DNA from: Scylla paramamosain
Lineage: Eukaryota; Arthropoda; Malacostraca; Decapoda; Portunidae
Direction: 5' to 3'
Length of the DNA: 64,000 bases
Assembly: GCF_035594125.1 (NCBI RefSeq)
Contig: NW_026973710.1
Span: 400,001 to 464,000 of the forward strand
Both the position numbers and the translations under genes were made by a program. Below, in pieces: positions 27,218 through 38,052 of the stretch. How positions within the stretch are numbered: the stretch's first letter is position 1; every line of letters starts with the position of its first letter. The notes beneath the pieces were generated by a model that made no database searches, had not been told where the DNA came from, and worked only from the letters and a program-made list of their open reading frames with translations.

Positions 27218-27344
27218 AAAAAAAAACCTTCCCCGCAAAAAAACGAGAAAAAAAGAACCACTGAAGAAAGTTTGAGGAGTCTTTTGATCCTGAGCGAACT
27301 AGTAATGGCTGCCAATGATGATTATGATGAGGAGGAGACGAGTC

Positions 27345-27700
<356 letters not shown>

Positions 27701-27840
27701 AAGAGAACCAAGAGGAAAATAAACGAGACTATAAGATGAAGAAATAAGAACACATTAGATTATTTCCCACCTAATAAGCTTAACTTTACTTTGGCTAATG
27801 TAACTGTGAAACACCATCTTGTCCTTACCTGGCTGTTTGC

Positions 27841-28051
27841 AGGGAGGAGGAGGAGGAGGAGGAGGAGGAGGAGGAGGAGGAGGAGGAGGAGGAGGAGGAG
27901 GAGAGGTAATGATGTTTAGTTCTAGGAGATGGTATAATCAAGAAATTAAATATAGTTCTGAAATGAGAAAAAAAAAAGAGCAAAAGGAGGAGGAGGAGGA
28001 GGAGGAGGAGGAGAGGAACAAGTATAAGATGAATATTAGACGGCCAGACAA

Positions 28052-28086
<35 letters not shown>

Positions 28087-28170
28087 CACACACAAATAGA
28101 TAGACAAGCAGACAAACAAACAGACAGACAGAAACATGCACCACTCACTCACCGCTCCCCCCCCCACACA
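27841..28170 (+). repeat. (GGA)n twice, (CAGA)n, short (CA)n
   Basis: (GGA)n 27841-27903 and 27986-28013, (CAGA)n 28055-28087 repeated at 28118-28132, and a C run plus (CA)n at 28157-28181. Confidence 0.93.
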
Positions 28171-28504
28171 CACACACACACCATATATAACCTAACTAAA
28201 AATGAGAGAGAAAGTAGGAGAAAGAAATTAAATAAAATAGAAGAAAAGAACGGTGGAAAAAGCAAAGATGAAGGAGGGTGGGAAAATATATATGTATTTC
28301 AGTAACGTGTATGTATGTGTGTACGTTTGTAGGTACGCGTATATTTTGTTTTCAATAATCGAGGTAAAAATTCAGTGTTGTTTTATTGGGTCAAGTTTTA
28401 TTCCATTTAGCTGCGAAGAATAAATGGTATAAATAAATTGTCCCTCCATTTCCTGTATTTCTTTTGTGAATTATGATGTACGGTATAGATTTTACTCTTA
28501 CTGG

Positions 28505-28510
<6 letters not shown>

Positions 28511-28582
<72 letters not shown>

Positions 28583-28681
28583 CACTCTATCTCTCTTTTC
28601 CCATTGCCTCTTTTATTTCAACGATCCATTCCATTTTTCAGGTTACTTTTCATTCTGACTCAATGTTATCTACGTCTACCT

Positions 28682-28766
<85 letters not shown>
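28511..28766. repeat. (CT)n then (GA)n, facing arrays 102 bp apart
   Basis: (CT)n 28511-28580 and (GA)n 28683-28766 are reverse complements around a non-repetitive spacer. Confidence 0.96.
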
Positions 28767-28769
<3 letters not shown>

Positions 28770-28922
28770 GGGGCAGTGTGGCGGCAGGTAATGCACCGCG
28801 GCACTCTGGCACCAATATTTCTGCGGTACTCAAAGGCAGGAGGCAGGAGGAGGCGCGGCGTGGTTCTCTGGCTCGCTACGCTGTCCAGGCCGCGGCGAGG
28901 CTCAGCACGAGGATCGTCTAAT

Positions 28923-29203
28923 GGAGTCTCCTAAAGGTGCAGGAGTGTGGTTCACAGACATGCCTGCACACACGCTGACACTCACGCTGACACTCACGCT
29001 GACACTCACGCTGACTAACACGTGTTTCAGTCTTGTATTTCCAGACATGCTGACACGTTTGCTAGCACCGTGCCTCAGTTTGGTATTTTTAGGCATGTTA
29101 ACACTCATGCTGATCAACACCTGTTTCAGAGCAGCAGCAGCAGTACCACCACCACCACCACCACCACCACCAACAACAACAGCGACAATAACACGTAGAT
29201 GAT

Positions 29204-29275
<72 letters not shown>

Positions 29276-29345
29276 CCCAGCACGGGCGCGGCGGTGCTGA
29301 GGGAAAGGAGCACCTAATGGAGTCTCGTAAAGGTGTGTTCCCTGT
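28923..29345 (+). repeat. 12-bp ACACTCACGCTG minisatellite inside a larger duplication
   Basis: Four copies of CACGCTGACACT lie at 28972-29015. A related pair of longer blocks (AACACGTGTTTCAGT... and AACACCTGTTTCAGA...) lies at 29018 and 29117. The phrase TAATGGAGTCTC(C/G)TAAAGGTG occurs at 28919 and 29316, a direct repeat 397 bases apart enclosing (CCA)n (29147-29172) and (CT)n (29209-29271). Confidence 0.7.
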
Positions 29346-29404
29346 GTGAATGGTGCAAGGAAGGCCTCAGACACTCCGCTCTTACTTGTACGGCAGGTTA
29401 TTCC

Positions 29405-29870
29405 GCTCCCGATATTTGTGTTGCTGTTATAGGACGTGATGCTGTTTCTGTTGATACTGAGAATACAGGGGGTAATGTTTATTCTGTTGGTATAAGAGGT
29501 GTGTGGTAATACTGCTCCTTCTACTCGTAAAAAGGAGGTATTGCTGTTTCTGCTGCTACAGGAAGTTGTGGTCTTTCTCTTGCTAGAAGAGATATGAAGT
29601 AAAAGAAAGGGTCTTGTTATATCTAAGGGTTAGGCTCCCCCAAGCCCTCGCACAGTGAGAATCCGCATACTGGGAACCCTTCTTTACATAATAAGGGGTT
29701 ACGTTCCACGACTCTGTTTTGAGCCTCTCCCAATGTTAATCTCGGCACTTTTCTGCATAGCAATGTTTCTTCTACTGATATTAGGAGGTATGTTGTTTCT
29801 ACTGCTACACAAGGCAATGTTCTCCCTGCTGCCGCAAGAGATACGAGGTAATACTAAAGCCACAAAAATT
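29405..29870 (+). repeat. Degenerate 33-bp minisatellite
   Basis: Units follow the pattern TGCTGTTTCTGCTGCTACAGGAGGTAA with about 33-base spacing at 29410-29600 and again at 29755-29860. Because 33 is a multiple of three, frames stay open across it, giving Leu/Met/Phe-rich peptides that should not be taken as a gene. Confidence 0.55.
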
Positions 29871-30290
29871 CGATAATCCTGTCCCTGTAGCAGCGTCTTT
29901 CAAACCTACACTTTCAGTTTACATCACACAAAAATATCAGACTTGAAGCGAAATCACAACAGACGGAAGATTAAAGGAAAACAATAAAAAAAAAATAAAA
30001 ATAAATAAATAAATAGATCTATACGCACTAGAAGCTTTGAAATACTTGATTGCTGCTCTTGTCATCAGTCAAAATTACACTCTAAACTTACAGCAGACGG
30101 AGGTATCAAGCTTGAGGAGGCGCCGCAGCAGTGAGGAGGTAAAGAATGCGAGGCGCGCGACACGGTGACGGCCGCTGTCCTCGCCGCCACCGTAATCTAA
30201 TTTGGCTTGAGAGGAACCTCCAGTAATGTCTCATCCCGCCTCTTCCCGTGCACCAACTTAACGCCTCGCCTCGTCCTCTCCCTCTCTCTC
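29871..30290. other. Noncoding, AAATA tract then GC-rich patch
   Basis: An A-rich AATAAATA tract at 29980-30015 is followed by a G+C-rich patch near 30110-30280. No gene was recognised. Confidence 0.45.
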
Positions 30291-30383
30291 TCCAGACTCA
30301 AGGTTACGTGTAGTCTTGCCTCACCTTTCCCTCTCCTTCTCCCTCTCTCTTGCCAGACTCAAGGTTACGTGAAGTATTGTAAC

Positions 30384-30448
<65 letters not shown>

Positions 30449-30470
30449 CAGACTCAAGGTTACGTGTTGA
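30291..30470 (+). repeat. Tandem unit carrying an expanded (CT)n
   Basis: CCAGACTCAAGGTTACGTG occurs at 30292, 30353 and 30448. The first interval contains only short CTCTCTC runs. In the second interval the same position has grown into (CT)n at 30385-30446. Duplication came first, then microsatellite growth in one copy. Confidence 0.85.
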
Positions 30471-30484
30471 GTCTTACCCCGCCT

Positions 30485-30545
30485 CTCAAAAATAAATAAT
30501 TAAATAAATAAATAAAATAAAATAAAATAAAATAAAATAAAATGA
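30485..30545 (+). repeat. (AAATA)n-type A-rich tract
   Basis: AATAAATAAATAAAATAAAAT pattern words, typical of a decayed poly-A/AAATA repeat. Confidence 0.85.
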
Positions 30546-30594
30546 ATATATAAATAAACATATAATAATCCTTTCGTGATATATTAGATTGATT

Positions 30595-30840
30595 GTATCT
30601 TAGGTTAAGTTTGGTTATTTCCACCGAAAATCTTTCCTCTTGTTGATTGGTTGGTTACGTAAGATTAGTTTTACTTGGGTGACGCTAGATTAGGTTTGGA
30701 AGGGAAAGGTTTGATTCTGGTTAAGTTAGGTTAAGTTTATGTACGTTAAGTTTGGTTGGGTTAAGTTTGGTTAGAATGTTAGGCTGGCTCAAGATAAGGA
30801 ACGTCAGGATACGCTAGGTTAAGTTACATTAGGTTAAATA
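30595..30840 (+). repeat. Degenerate TTAGGTTAAG tract (telomere-like)
   Basis: Many TTAGGTT, GGTTAAGTT, GTTTGGTT and GGTTGGGTT words occur over about 245 bases. They look like a heavily mutated (TTAGG)n array, the arthropod telomere repeat, in the G-rich orientation on this strand. Confidence 0.55.
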
Positions 30841-30986
30841 TTGTTCCCCGCTACTCTCATTCATTTCTCCTCTTCATCCTCTCCTCATCCCCATCCTCCC
30901 TCCCTCAATGCTTCCCTCTTCCCTAAACTTGGCGCACTTCACTCAATCACAGTCCGCACAAGATCGAGTCGCCGCCTCTCAAAGGG

Positions 30987-31146
<160 letters not shown>

Positions 31147-31230
31147 AAGTTACACTATGACCGCCCACGCCTCCCGACTCCCGATCGCTAACACTCCAAG
31201 TCTCTCGTATCCTGAGCTGCCAAACTCCCA

Positions 31231-31300
31231 GTAGTAGTAGTAGTAGTAGTGGTGGTGGTGGTGGTGGTGGTGGTGGTGGTGGTGGTGGTGGTGGTGGTAG

Positions 31301-31349
<49 letters not shown>
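31231..31349 (+). repeat. (GTA)n-(GTG)n-(GTT)n in series
   Basis: (GTA)n 31231-31249, (GGT)n 31250-31298 and (GTT)n 31300-31349 abut in phase. Successive units differ by one base in the third position, as if point variants of one array were each amplified. Confidence 0.97.
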
Positions 31350-31620
31350 CAAGAGTGCTTCTTCTATTAATAATGTAGAAATCTTGTTAATCTGTCATCA
31401 GAACTACAAAAACCCGTGTCACTTCAGCACAGATAGTAAGCCGGGTTCTCAAGAATATTTTTTTCTGTTAGTAAGGTAGAAATCTTTTCAAACCCTTGCC
31501 ACTCCACCACGAGTATTTTCAAAGGATTCAGAGGTTATTAGCCGGGTTTTCAAGAGTGTTCCTTCTGTTAACAATAAAGAAATCTTGTTTATTTGTCGCT
31601 ATAAAAATAAAAACACTCAT
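31350..31620 (+). mobile_element. Family M element fragment with internal duplication (copy C)
   Basis: The words AAGAGTG, TTAATAATGTAGAAATCTTGTTAATCTGTCA, CAGAACTACAAAAAC and GTGTCACTTCAGCAC match the interior of the other family M copies. A second, related run follows at 31495-31620 (CACTCCACCACGAG, AAAGGATTCAGAGG, TTAGCCGGGTTTTCAAGAGTG, AGAAATCTTGTTTATTTGTC), so part of the element has been duplicated or two copies lie in tandem. The left end runs into the (GTT)n array, so one terminus is lost. Confidence 0.5.
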
Positions 31621-32174
31621 TCATTCAATAACTAGCTAAATAACCTAGTAGAAACAAGGAACACAGCGCACCTCTCTTTTCCTGTACGGATATTAGACAT
31701 AACATTTCTTCTTACTGCTTACAATTAGAGACAGAGAAAAAAGAAAAGAAATCAAGTAAAGTAAGAAGCACAGTGCCTTACTCCTCATTCCACCCACACG
31801 CGTATTAGACAAAATCCAGGTAGTAATCTTTCCACGCCAGAGCGGTGAGGTGAGAGAAGCATGAGTGGCGGCAGTCAACGTAAATTAGCACCTCCACTCC
31901 CTCTATGCAGCAAGAGATTGGCGCCGCACAGCAGTAGAGTAGTCAATGTAGCGGCGGTTGGCAGAGGTTGGTGCGAGGGAATCAAATTAACAAGGCTACT
32001 AAGAGAAAGAGAGAGGGAGAGGAGGAGGGAGCAGGCGGCAGCGAGCGCACCACTGTGAGATTAATTAACGTGATTACTCTGATCTTTACTCCTTCCAACA
32101 TCTTGCCGTGTAATTAGTTTTATTTACATTTTGAGGTGTGGAATGAAGGTGTGGAAATGAGAGACAGAGGGAGG

Positions 32175-32176
<2 letters not shown>
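31621..32176. other. Noncoding, no feature recognised
   Basis: Includes a short GA-rich patch near 32005-32030. No gene was recognised. Confidence 0.5.
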
Positions 32177-32255
<79 letters not shown>

Positions 32256-32368
32256 GCGCCAAGGGATGCGTGAGGGAGTGTGGTTCATGATGGTGTTAAG
32301 TAATTAGAAGTGTTTGTGTTACTCTGCTTTTGTTGAGGTCTAGGCTTGTTCTGGCGTGGTGCGTGGGA

Positions 32369-32451
<83 letters not shown>
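32177..32451 (+). repeat. Two (GT)n arrays
   Basis: (GT)n 32177-32253 and 32372-32451, separated by about 118 non-repetitive bases. Confidence 0.97.
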
Positions 32452-32454
<3 letters not shown>

Positions 32455-32534
32455 GCTTGTTTCTAATGTTTTAGTTGTGTCTAATGAATTTACTGTAAGA
32501 ACAATTTATTGGAGTATGCTAGTTATTGGAATTA

Positions 32535-32586
32535 TGCTGTGCTGTGCTGTGCTGTGCTGTGCTGTGCTGTGCTGTGCTGTGCTGTG
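32535..32586 (+). repeat. (GCTGT)n pentamer array
   Basis: Ten perfect GCTGT units. Confidence 0.97.
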
Positions 32587-33100
32587 GTCAACAAAATACA
32601 GGAAGGAAAGAAGAAAGAAGCGCCGCAAGAACACAATGGTTAAGAGAAAACAATTCCTTCAAAATAACCTAACCTAACCTAACCTAACCTAATGAAGGAC
32701 TCCTATACTTAATAACTACAAGTACGAGCAGTTTTGTCCAGTAAACCCCGGAAGGAAGCTAGGAAAGACGCGCTGCAGGAACACACAAACACCACGAAAC
32801 AACAGAGAACATTCGTTGCAAGAGATCAAAGCGCTTCAAAAGATCACAATACAAGACAATTAAACATTCTTATGCCTGATAACAAGAGGGACGAGCAGTT
32901 TTCTCCAGTGAATCTCCACAGAAAGAAAAGCAACAATGCAATGGCACACAACAACGATACAAGAAAGCACTTCAAAAATACAGATCATCCTACAAGGCAA
33001 TTAAAGATTCTTGCGCCCGATAACACGATAAACGGGTAGTTTTGTCTAGTAAATCTCTCCAGGAAGGAAAGATATGCTGCAAGAACACAGAGGCCCCAGA
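32587..33100 (+). repeat. Degenerate tandem repeat, 140-167 bp units
   Basis: GAGCAGTTTTGTCCAGTAAA and variants occur at about 32728, 32895 and 33036. A shared block, CAAGACAATTAAACATTCTT, TGCCTGATAACA, precedes the second and third. GGAAGGAAAGAAGAAAG/CGCAAGAACACA words at 32600-32635 and 33060-33085 mark further partial units. A 101-codon open frame spans the repeat and repeats its own residues (TRQLNILMPDN, TRQLKILAPDN). Confidence 0.6.
32665..32692 (-). repeat. Interstitial (TTAGG)n telomere-type repeat
   Basis: Five perfect CCTAA units on the plus strand (TTAGG on the minus strand), inside the preceding tandem repeat. TTAGG is the canonical arthropod telomere unit. Confidence 0.85.
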
Positions 33101-33148
33101 AAACAGCATCGAATCGGAATGCGGGAGCAGCGGGAGCCGTGAGCGTTA

Positions 33149-34034
33149 GCTGCTTACACACGAGTCCGTACGCGCGTTCGGGTGCGCGACGTTTTAACTT
33201 TCAATGGAGTGCAATGGGACCTTTCACACGACGCGTTGCACGCGCTAGCAACGCCGCGCAGACGCTGGAGCCAGCAAGGACGCGCGCGTTCATAATGACG
33301 CTCGCGTCCTTGCCGGGTATTCGTTTCAATGGGAGCTTGCACACGGGCGTTCGGTTACGCGCGCACGCAGGTCCTGCTGCCATATCAGTCATTACTTTCA
33401 GCTGGGGGTGAGAGGCCAGTCACCCATCCCGTCCCGCTCATGTGGATAGAACTCTGGTGTGTACTGCATTTGGGTGTGATGTAGCAGTTTTATTGTTTAT
33501 AGTAAATGTGTATAGATACTACTGGAAAGAATTGATATAGTACATGCATGCATACATCGCGTAGCCTACTACAATTAATTAATGAACTAACATTTTCAGA
33601 CGACTAGAATGGCAGACTATCACAACACGGAAGAACTTATTTCCGAAGTAGGGAAGAGGCCTGTCCTGTGGGATCCTACGACCGAAGAATATAAAAACAG
33701 GAACAGGAAGAATTTGCCATCGTCCGCTTTTAATTCTTCATAAAGGGTATAAAACTCGCCCTGCAACAATCTGTTGTTGTTTATAGGGTGAACCCAAAGC
33801 TGACGACGGTTTCTCTTCTTTACTGCTTGTATTGCTGCATAAGCAATCACAGCTTTCTTTCGTGCACCCTCCATCTTGAGGAGACAGTTGGTGACTGAGA
33901 GGAGGTACGCTCGAGAACGTAGGCTGGAGGTAGGGCGAGAAACGCGAACGCGGGGCAAACGCGTGTACAAAAAATATGACGCGTTCTGTGCGTCCGTTCG
34001 ACGCGCGTACAAAAACGCTCGTGTGTAAGCAGCC
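33149..34034 (-). mobile_element. PIF/Harbinger-type DNA transposon, non-autonomous, 886 bp
   Basis: The terminal inverted repeats are GCTGCTTACACACGAG at the left (33149-33164) and CTCGTGTGTAAGCAGCC at the right (34018-34034). Both are flanked by TTA (33146-33148 and 34035-34037), the three-base TWA target preference of PIF/Harbinger elements. The ends differ by one terminal base. Subterminal CpG-rich words (ACGCGCGTTCGG, ACGCGTTGCACGCG) and TTTCAATGGGAG are present. Shortened versions of the terminal motif (CTTTCACACGACG, CTTGCACACGGGCG) recur inside the left end. The interior keeps one reading frame related to the transposase N-terminus on the minus strand but no catalytic DDE domain, so the element cannot move by itself. 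Confidence 0.8.
33638..33874 (-). pseudogene. Harbinger transposase N-terminal remnant
   Basis: From the ATG at 33874 the frame reads through a basic segment (VKKRNRRQLWVHPIN) and then RLLQGEFYTLYEELKADDGKFF, ending near 33707. The order WVHPIN, GEF, LYxEL, D..KFF is the recognised start of HARBI1-like transposases, which precedes the helix-turn-helix and DDE nuclease domains. After KFF the frame loses similarity and stops, so the remaining 250-300 residues are absent. It lies between the two terminal inverted repeats of the enclosing element. Frame upstream of this ATG is open but runs into the inverted repeat. Confidence 0.65.
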
Positions 34035-34037
34035 TTA

Positions 34038-34420
34038 GTCTGGCGGGGCGGGATGGACGGGTGGGCTTCGCATTTTTGCTGTCACTCTGAGCCCCGGGCA
34101 GAATTCCTACATGGAAATGGGAATTCTTGTGAGTGCGGTCTATTTATCGGTCTATTTATCACCAGCAGAGAGAGCGAGTGTTGTGCCCAGCGTCGGGGAT
34201 CAACACAAAGGGCGCGGAGCAATACATGTAGATTGAGGCAGTAACTGGTGCAAGCTTGGGGTCGCGGGCGGCTGGCGGTCCTAGCGGCTATTGTGTGAAC
34301 TCCTTGAAAGAACCGAGAAAGTGGATCGTTTGCCGAGTCCTGGTGTCTAGTTAGATATAAAAGGCGTCGTTATGTGCTGTACACTCGCCACACTCTGCAA
34401 TAACAAGGAGGATGAAAGGA
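34038..34420. other. Noncoding right of the Harbinger element
   Basis: Unique-looking, fairly GC-rich sequence with CGGTCTATTTATC duplicated at 34137-34160. No gene was recognised. Confidence 0.45.
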
Positions 34421-34424
34421 GGAA

Positions 34425-34982
<558 letters not shown>

Positions 34983-34999
34983 GTGCTGCTGTTGTTGGT

Positions 35000-35590
35000 G
35001 CTCTCCTAGTAAGAATGACAAAAGTTCCTTAAAAGAATTAGTACAAAATAATACAATAAATCTGGCTTACACTGTTACAAGCGGAACACATCCAAACCTC
35101 GAAAATAGAATATCTTAGAAGCGCTACAGGCAAATACAATAAGTAAATAAATACATAAATAAAATGAAATTACAAACAAATACATACATTGCCTGAAAAA
35201 AAGTTTTAGCTTACCCTTCATGTGTAACTATCTTAAACATATTTCATTTTTTTTTCTATTAATATTTTTTTTCTATTAATAAAGTTTGAAATATTTCAAA
35301 TGCATCATACACAGTCACGTCAGGCCGATCTTTTGGTTCAGAAGCCTCCGTGTTTCACTTTGCTCCCGCTGCCACTGCAAAACAAGTCCACTATTTCCTG
35401 CTATCGAGCAATATGTTCGCAGTATGAAGTTGACACTAGAATATTTAGAATAGTAAGTTTATCCTGAAGTGTTGATGGTATAATGTTTATCTTAGGCTTC
35501 TAACTTTGTACTGCTGTGCTTATGGTGAACTGTTTATTGCATGATGTGGCGCGGTGTATTGCCAGCGAGGTGTTCGCAGGCTGTGATGGA
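35000..35590. other. AT-rich noncoding stretch
   Basis: Contains the tandem word TTTTTTTCTATTAATA (35250 and 35266). No gene was recognised. Confidence 0.5.
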
Positions 35591-35592
35591 TT

Positions 35593-35904
<312 letters not shown>

Positions 35905-36019
35905 CCCACTCTCTCTCCATCTGCCTTCCAATCTCTTTGTCTGACTGGTAACAAAGGAAAGGGATTGAAAACACGCCAGGTTTAGTTTTATTCATTTATT
36001 TTATACCTTTACGTGGACT

Positions 36020-36020
<1 letters not shown>

Positions 36021-36112
<92 letters not shown>

Positions 36113-36238
36113 TAGATTAAAGAAAAATAAAGAAATACAAATATTGTTTTATTGGCACATTCGTACGGTCACTGACCTTATTACACACTATCTTGATTTT
36201 TACACTATACCTGCACGTATGATTGTCTTTCTCTATAG

Positions 36239-36315
<77 letters not shown>
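36021..36315. repeat. (GA)n and (GT)n microsatellites
   Basis: (GA)n 36021-36109 and (GT)n 36242-36315. Confidence 0.97.
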
Positions 36316-36316
<1 letters not shown>

Positions 36317-36424
36317 CAAGGAATAATCACCCAGAACAAAATCACACCTAAAGTTTCTGCTCTGTCACTGTCTCTTACATTTTGCAGTTTAAGAAGTTGC
36401 CATTTTCTACCACTATTTTCACGC

Positions 36425-36760
36425 TAACTCTTCCTCTGATCTTGCTAACTGCATGCCTGCCCTCCTCCCGTAGCCACGCTGCACACGACTTTCTTCCTCT
36501 CACTCCTATCTCGTCCACCTCCCTAATGTAAGAGTTAACCAGTAGTCTCAAATCTTCATCCCTTTTACTGATGAACTCTGTAACTCCCTGCCTACTTACG
36601 TATAGTATTTCTTCCTTCCTACGACTGGAACTCAAGAAGGGAGGTCTCAAGACATTTATTCTCAAATTCTGGATAATCCCTTTGGCTCTTTCCTTCAAGA
36701 TCTGGCCTTTTTTCCCTTTTTTTTTTTTTTGGTGGTCGTAGGCTGGAGCCTCTGAAACCA
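36425..36760 (-). mobile_element. Dispersed LINE-like repeat (family R, copy 1)
   Basis: On the minus strand it reads GGCAGGGAGTTACAGAGTT, CAGTAAAAGGGATGAAGATT, ACTGGTTAACTCTTACATT and GGCATGCAGTTAGCAAGATC. This wording recurs at 40.8 and 55.9 kb. I remember it as a very common decapod dispersed repeat. On the plus strand, 36552-36605 translates as IFIPFTDELCNSLPTYV and then a stop. That resembles the SFIPF..LWNSLP end of non-LTR retrotransposon reverse transcriptases, with the expected Trp changed to Cys. I take it as a decayed 3' fragment of a LINE, coding on the plus strand, with a T run at 36715-36731. Confidence 0.5.
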
Positions 36761-36881
36761 GTCATGATGGCAAAGAAAAGTTGCAAAATACGTGTCTAGG
36801 CTGATGGTGAGAGATACACGATCCCTCTCTGCATTTATCTGAGCAGGGAAGGACAGGCAGAGTCGCCGCGTGTCCGCCCGT

Positions 36882-37009
36882 TTGTCTGTCTGTCTGTTCG
36901 TGTGTCTATCTGTCTGTCTCTCAGTGGCATGGACTTACGCATACTAGAGTTGGTATGTTAATGAAAAAAGTTTTCTCGTTTATTCACGTGAACCGGCAGA
37001 TCACGAGGC

Positions 37010-37052
<43 letters not shown>

Positions 37053-37174
37053 GAGAGACAGACAGACAGATGGGCGGGGCTGTCCGGTGAGCCTCCCCAT
37101 TCCTTCCACACACACACACACACACACACGAGATAGATATTTGACTAAAAACGAGGAGATATTTGACTAAAAAC

Positions 37175-37250
<76 letters not shown>

Positions 37251-37292
37251 CTAAATGTATGAATTTCTCTCTCTCTCTCTCTCTCTCTCTCT
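36882..37292. repeat. (GTCT)n, (CAGA)n, (CA)n, 21-bp duplication, (GA)n and (CT)n
   Basis: (GTCT)-rich words at 36882-36920, (CAGA)n at 37008-37070, and (CA)n 37108-37129. AGATATTTGACTAAAAACGAG occurs twice in tandem (37136-37177). (GA)n at 37175-37246 and (CT)n at 37267-37292 face each other across 20 bases, so they could form a tight hairpin. Confidence 0.92.
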
Positions 37293-37740
37293 GGCCATGT
37301 ATTTTTTTTCTTTAATTTTCCCAAGTATTCCGAATGGTAACACAGGAAGACTCCAGAACAATGGTACCCCGTCACCCTATCCTCTACACCTCCCCCTCTG
37401 CCTCTCATTACCAAGAGATCACCAGCACGTGTTCCTCGCCTTTGGGAAGCTCTCATGACCCTTACAAGAAATCCCCACCTCGCCATTCCAGATTAGCAAG
37501 AGAAGCGCCGTGTGATGCTGCAAACTTTTTTTGCTTTTTATTTGATTTGACTTTTTTTTACATACATTTTACTCATTCACTTCACTTTTTACATAATGTT
37601 TCTTTATTTTCTCTTACTATGACTTAATTTATTGTTTCTTACTTCACATGTATTCCTTTCTTATTAATCAAGCTTATCAACAATTCACTTAAACACCATT
37701 CAATTTTAAAAATTACTTTCCTTTTCTTACACTTATTCAC

Positions 37741-37835
37741 TGTTTTACTTTATTCCTATGCTATTAGACTGATAGTAGTAGTAGTGTTTTACTTTATTCC
37801 TGTGCTATTAGACTGGTAGTAGTAGTAGTAGTCAG
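37741..37835 (+). repeat. 44-bp tandem duplication with GTA tail
   Basis: TGTTTTACTTTATTCCT, GCTATTAGACTG and GTAGTAGTAG occur at 37741 and 37785, with one or two substitutions. The GTA tail has gained a unit in the second copy. Confidence 0.9.
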
Positions 37836-38019
37836 TCAGTCAATCATTTATTCTTTCTCATAATATACAGTAAGCTGTACATCACAATGATGATGAGAGG
37901 AACATACATACGTACGTACTGAAGATGTGTGTTGAGTATGTGTGAGGAGTACTCAACTTACATAATAAATTAGTATAGCATATTATGCATATGGTTTTCG
38001 GTTATGATCCCGTTTCTTC

Positions 38020-38052
<33 letters not shown>

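Noticed and set aside
29655..29876. Hydrophobic frame resembling a small transporter
   Set aside because: It is made by a 33-base minisatellite. The repeat explains both the open frame and the Leu/Met bias.
32734..33039. 101-codon basic protein with internal repeat
   Set aside because: The region is a tandem repeat of 140-167 bases whose units continue outside the frame. No family recognised.
33201..33392. Arg-rich frames in the CpG-rich left end of the Harbinger element
   Set aside because: They lie in terminal and subterminal repeat sequence, not in the transposase reading frame.
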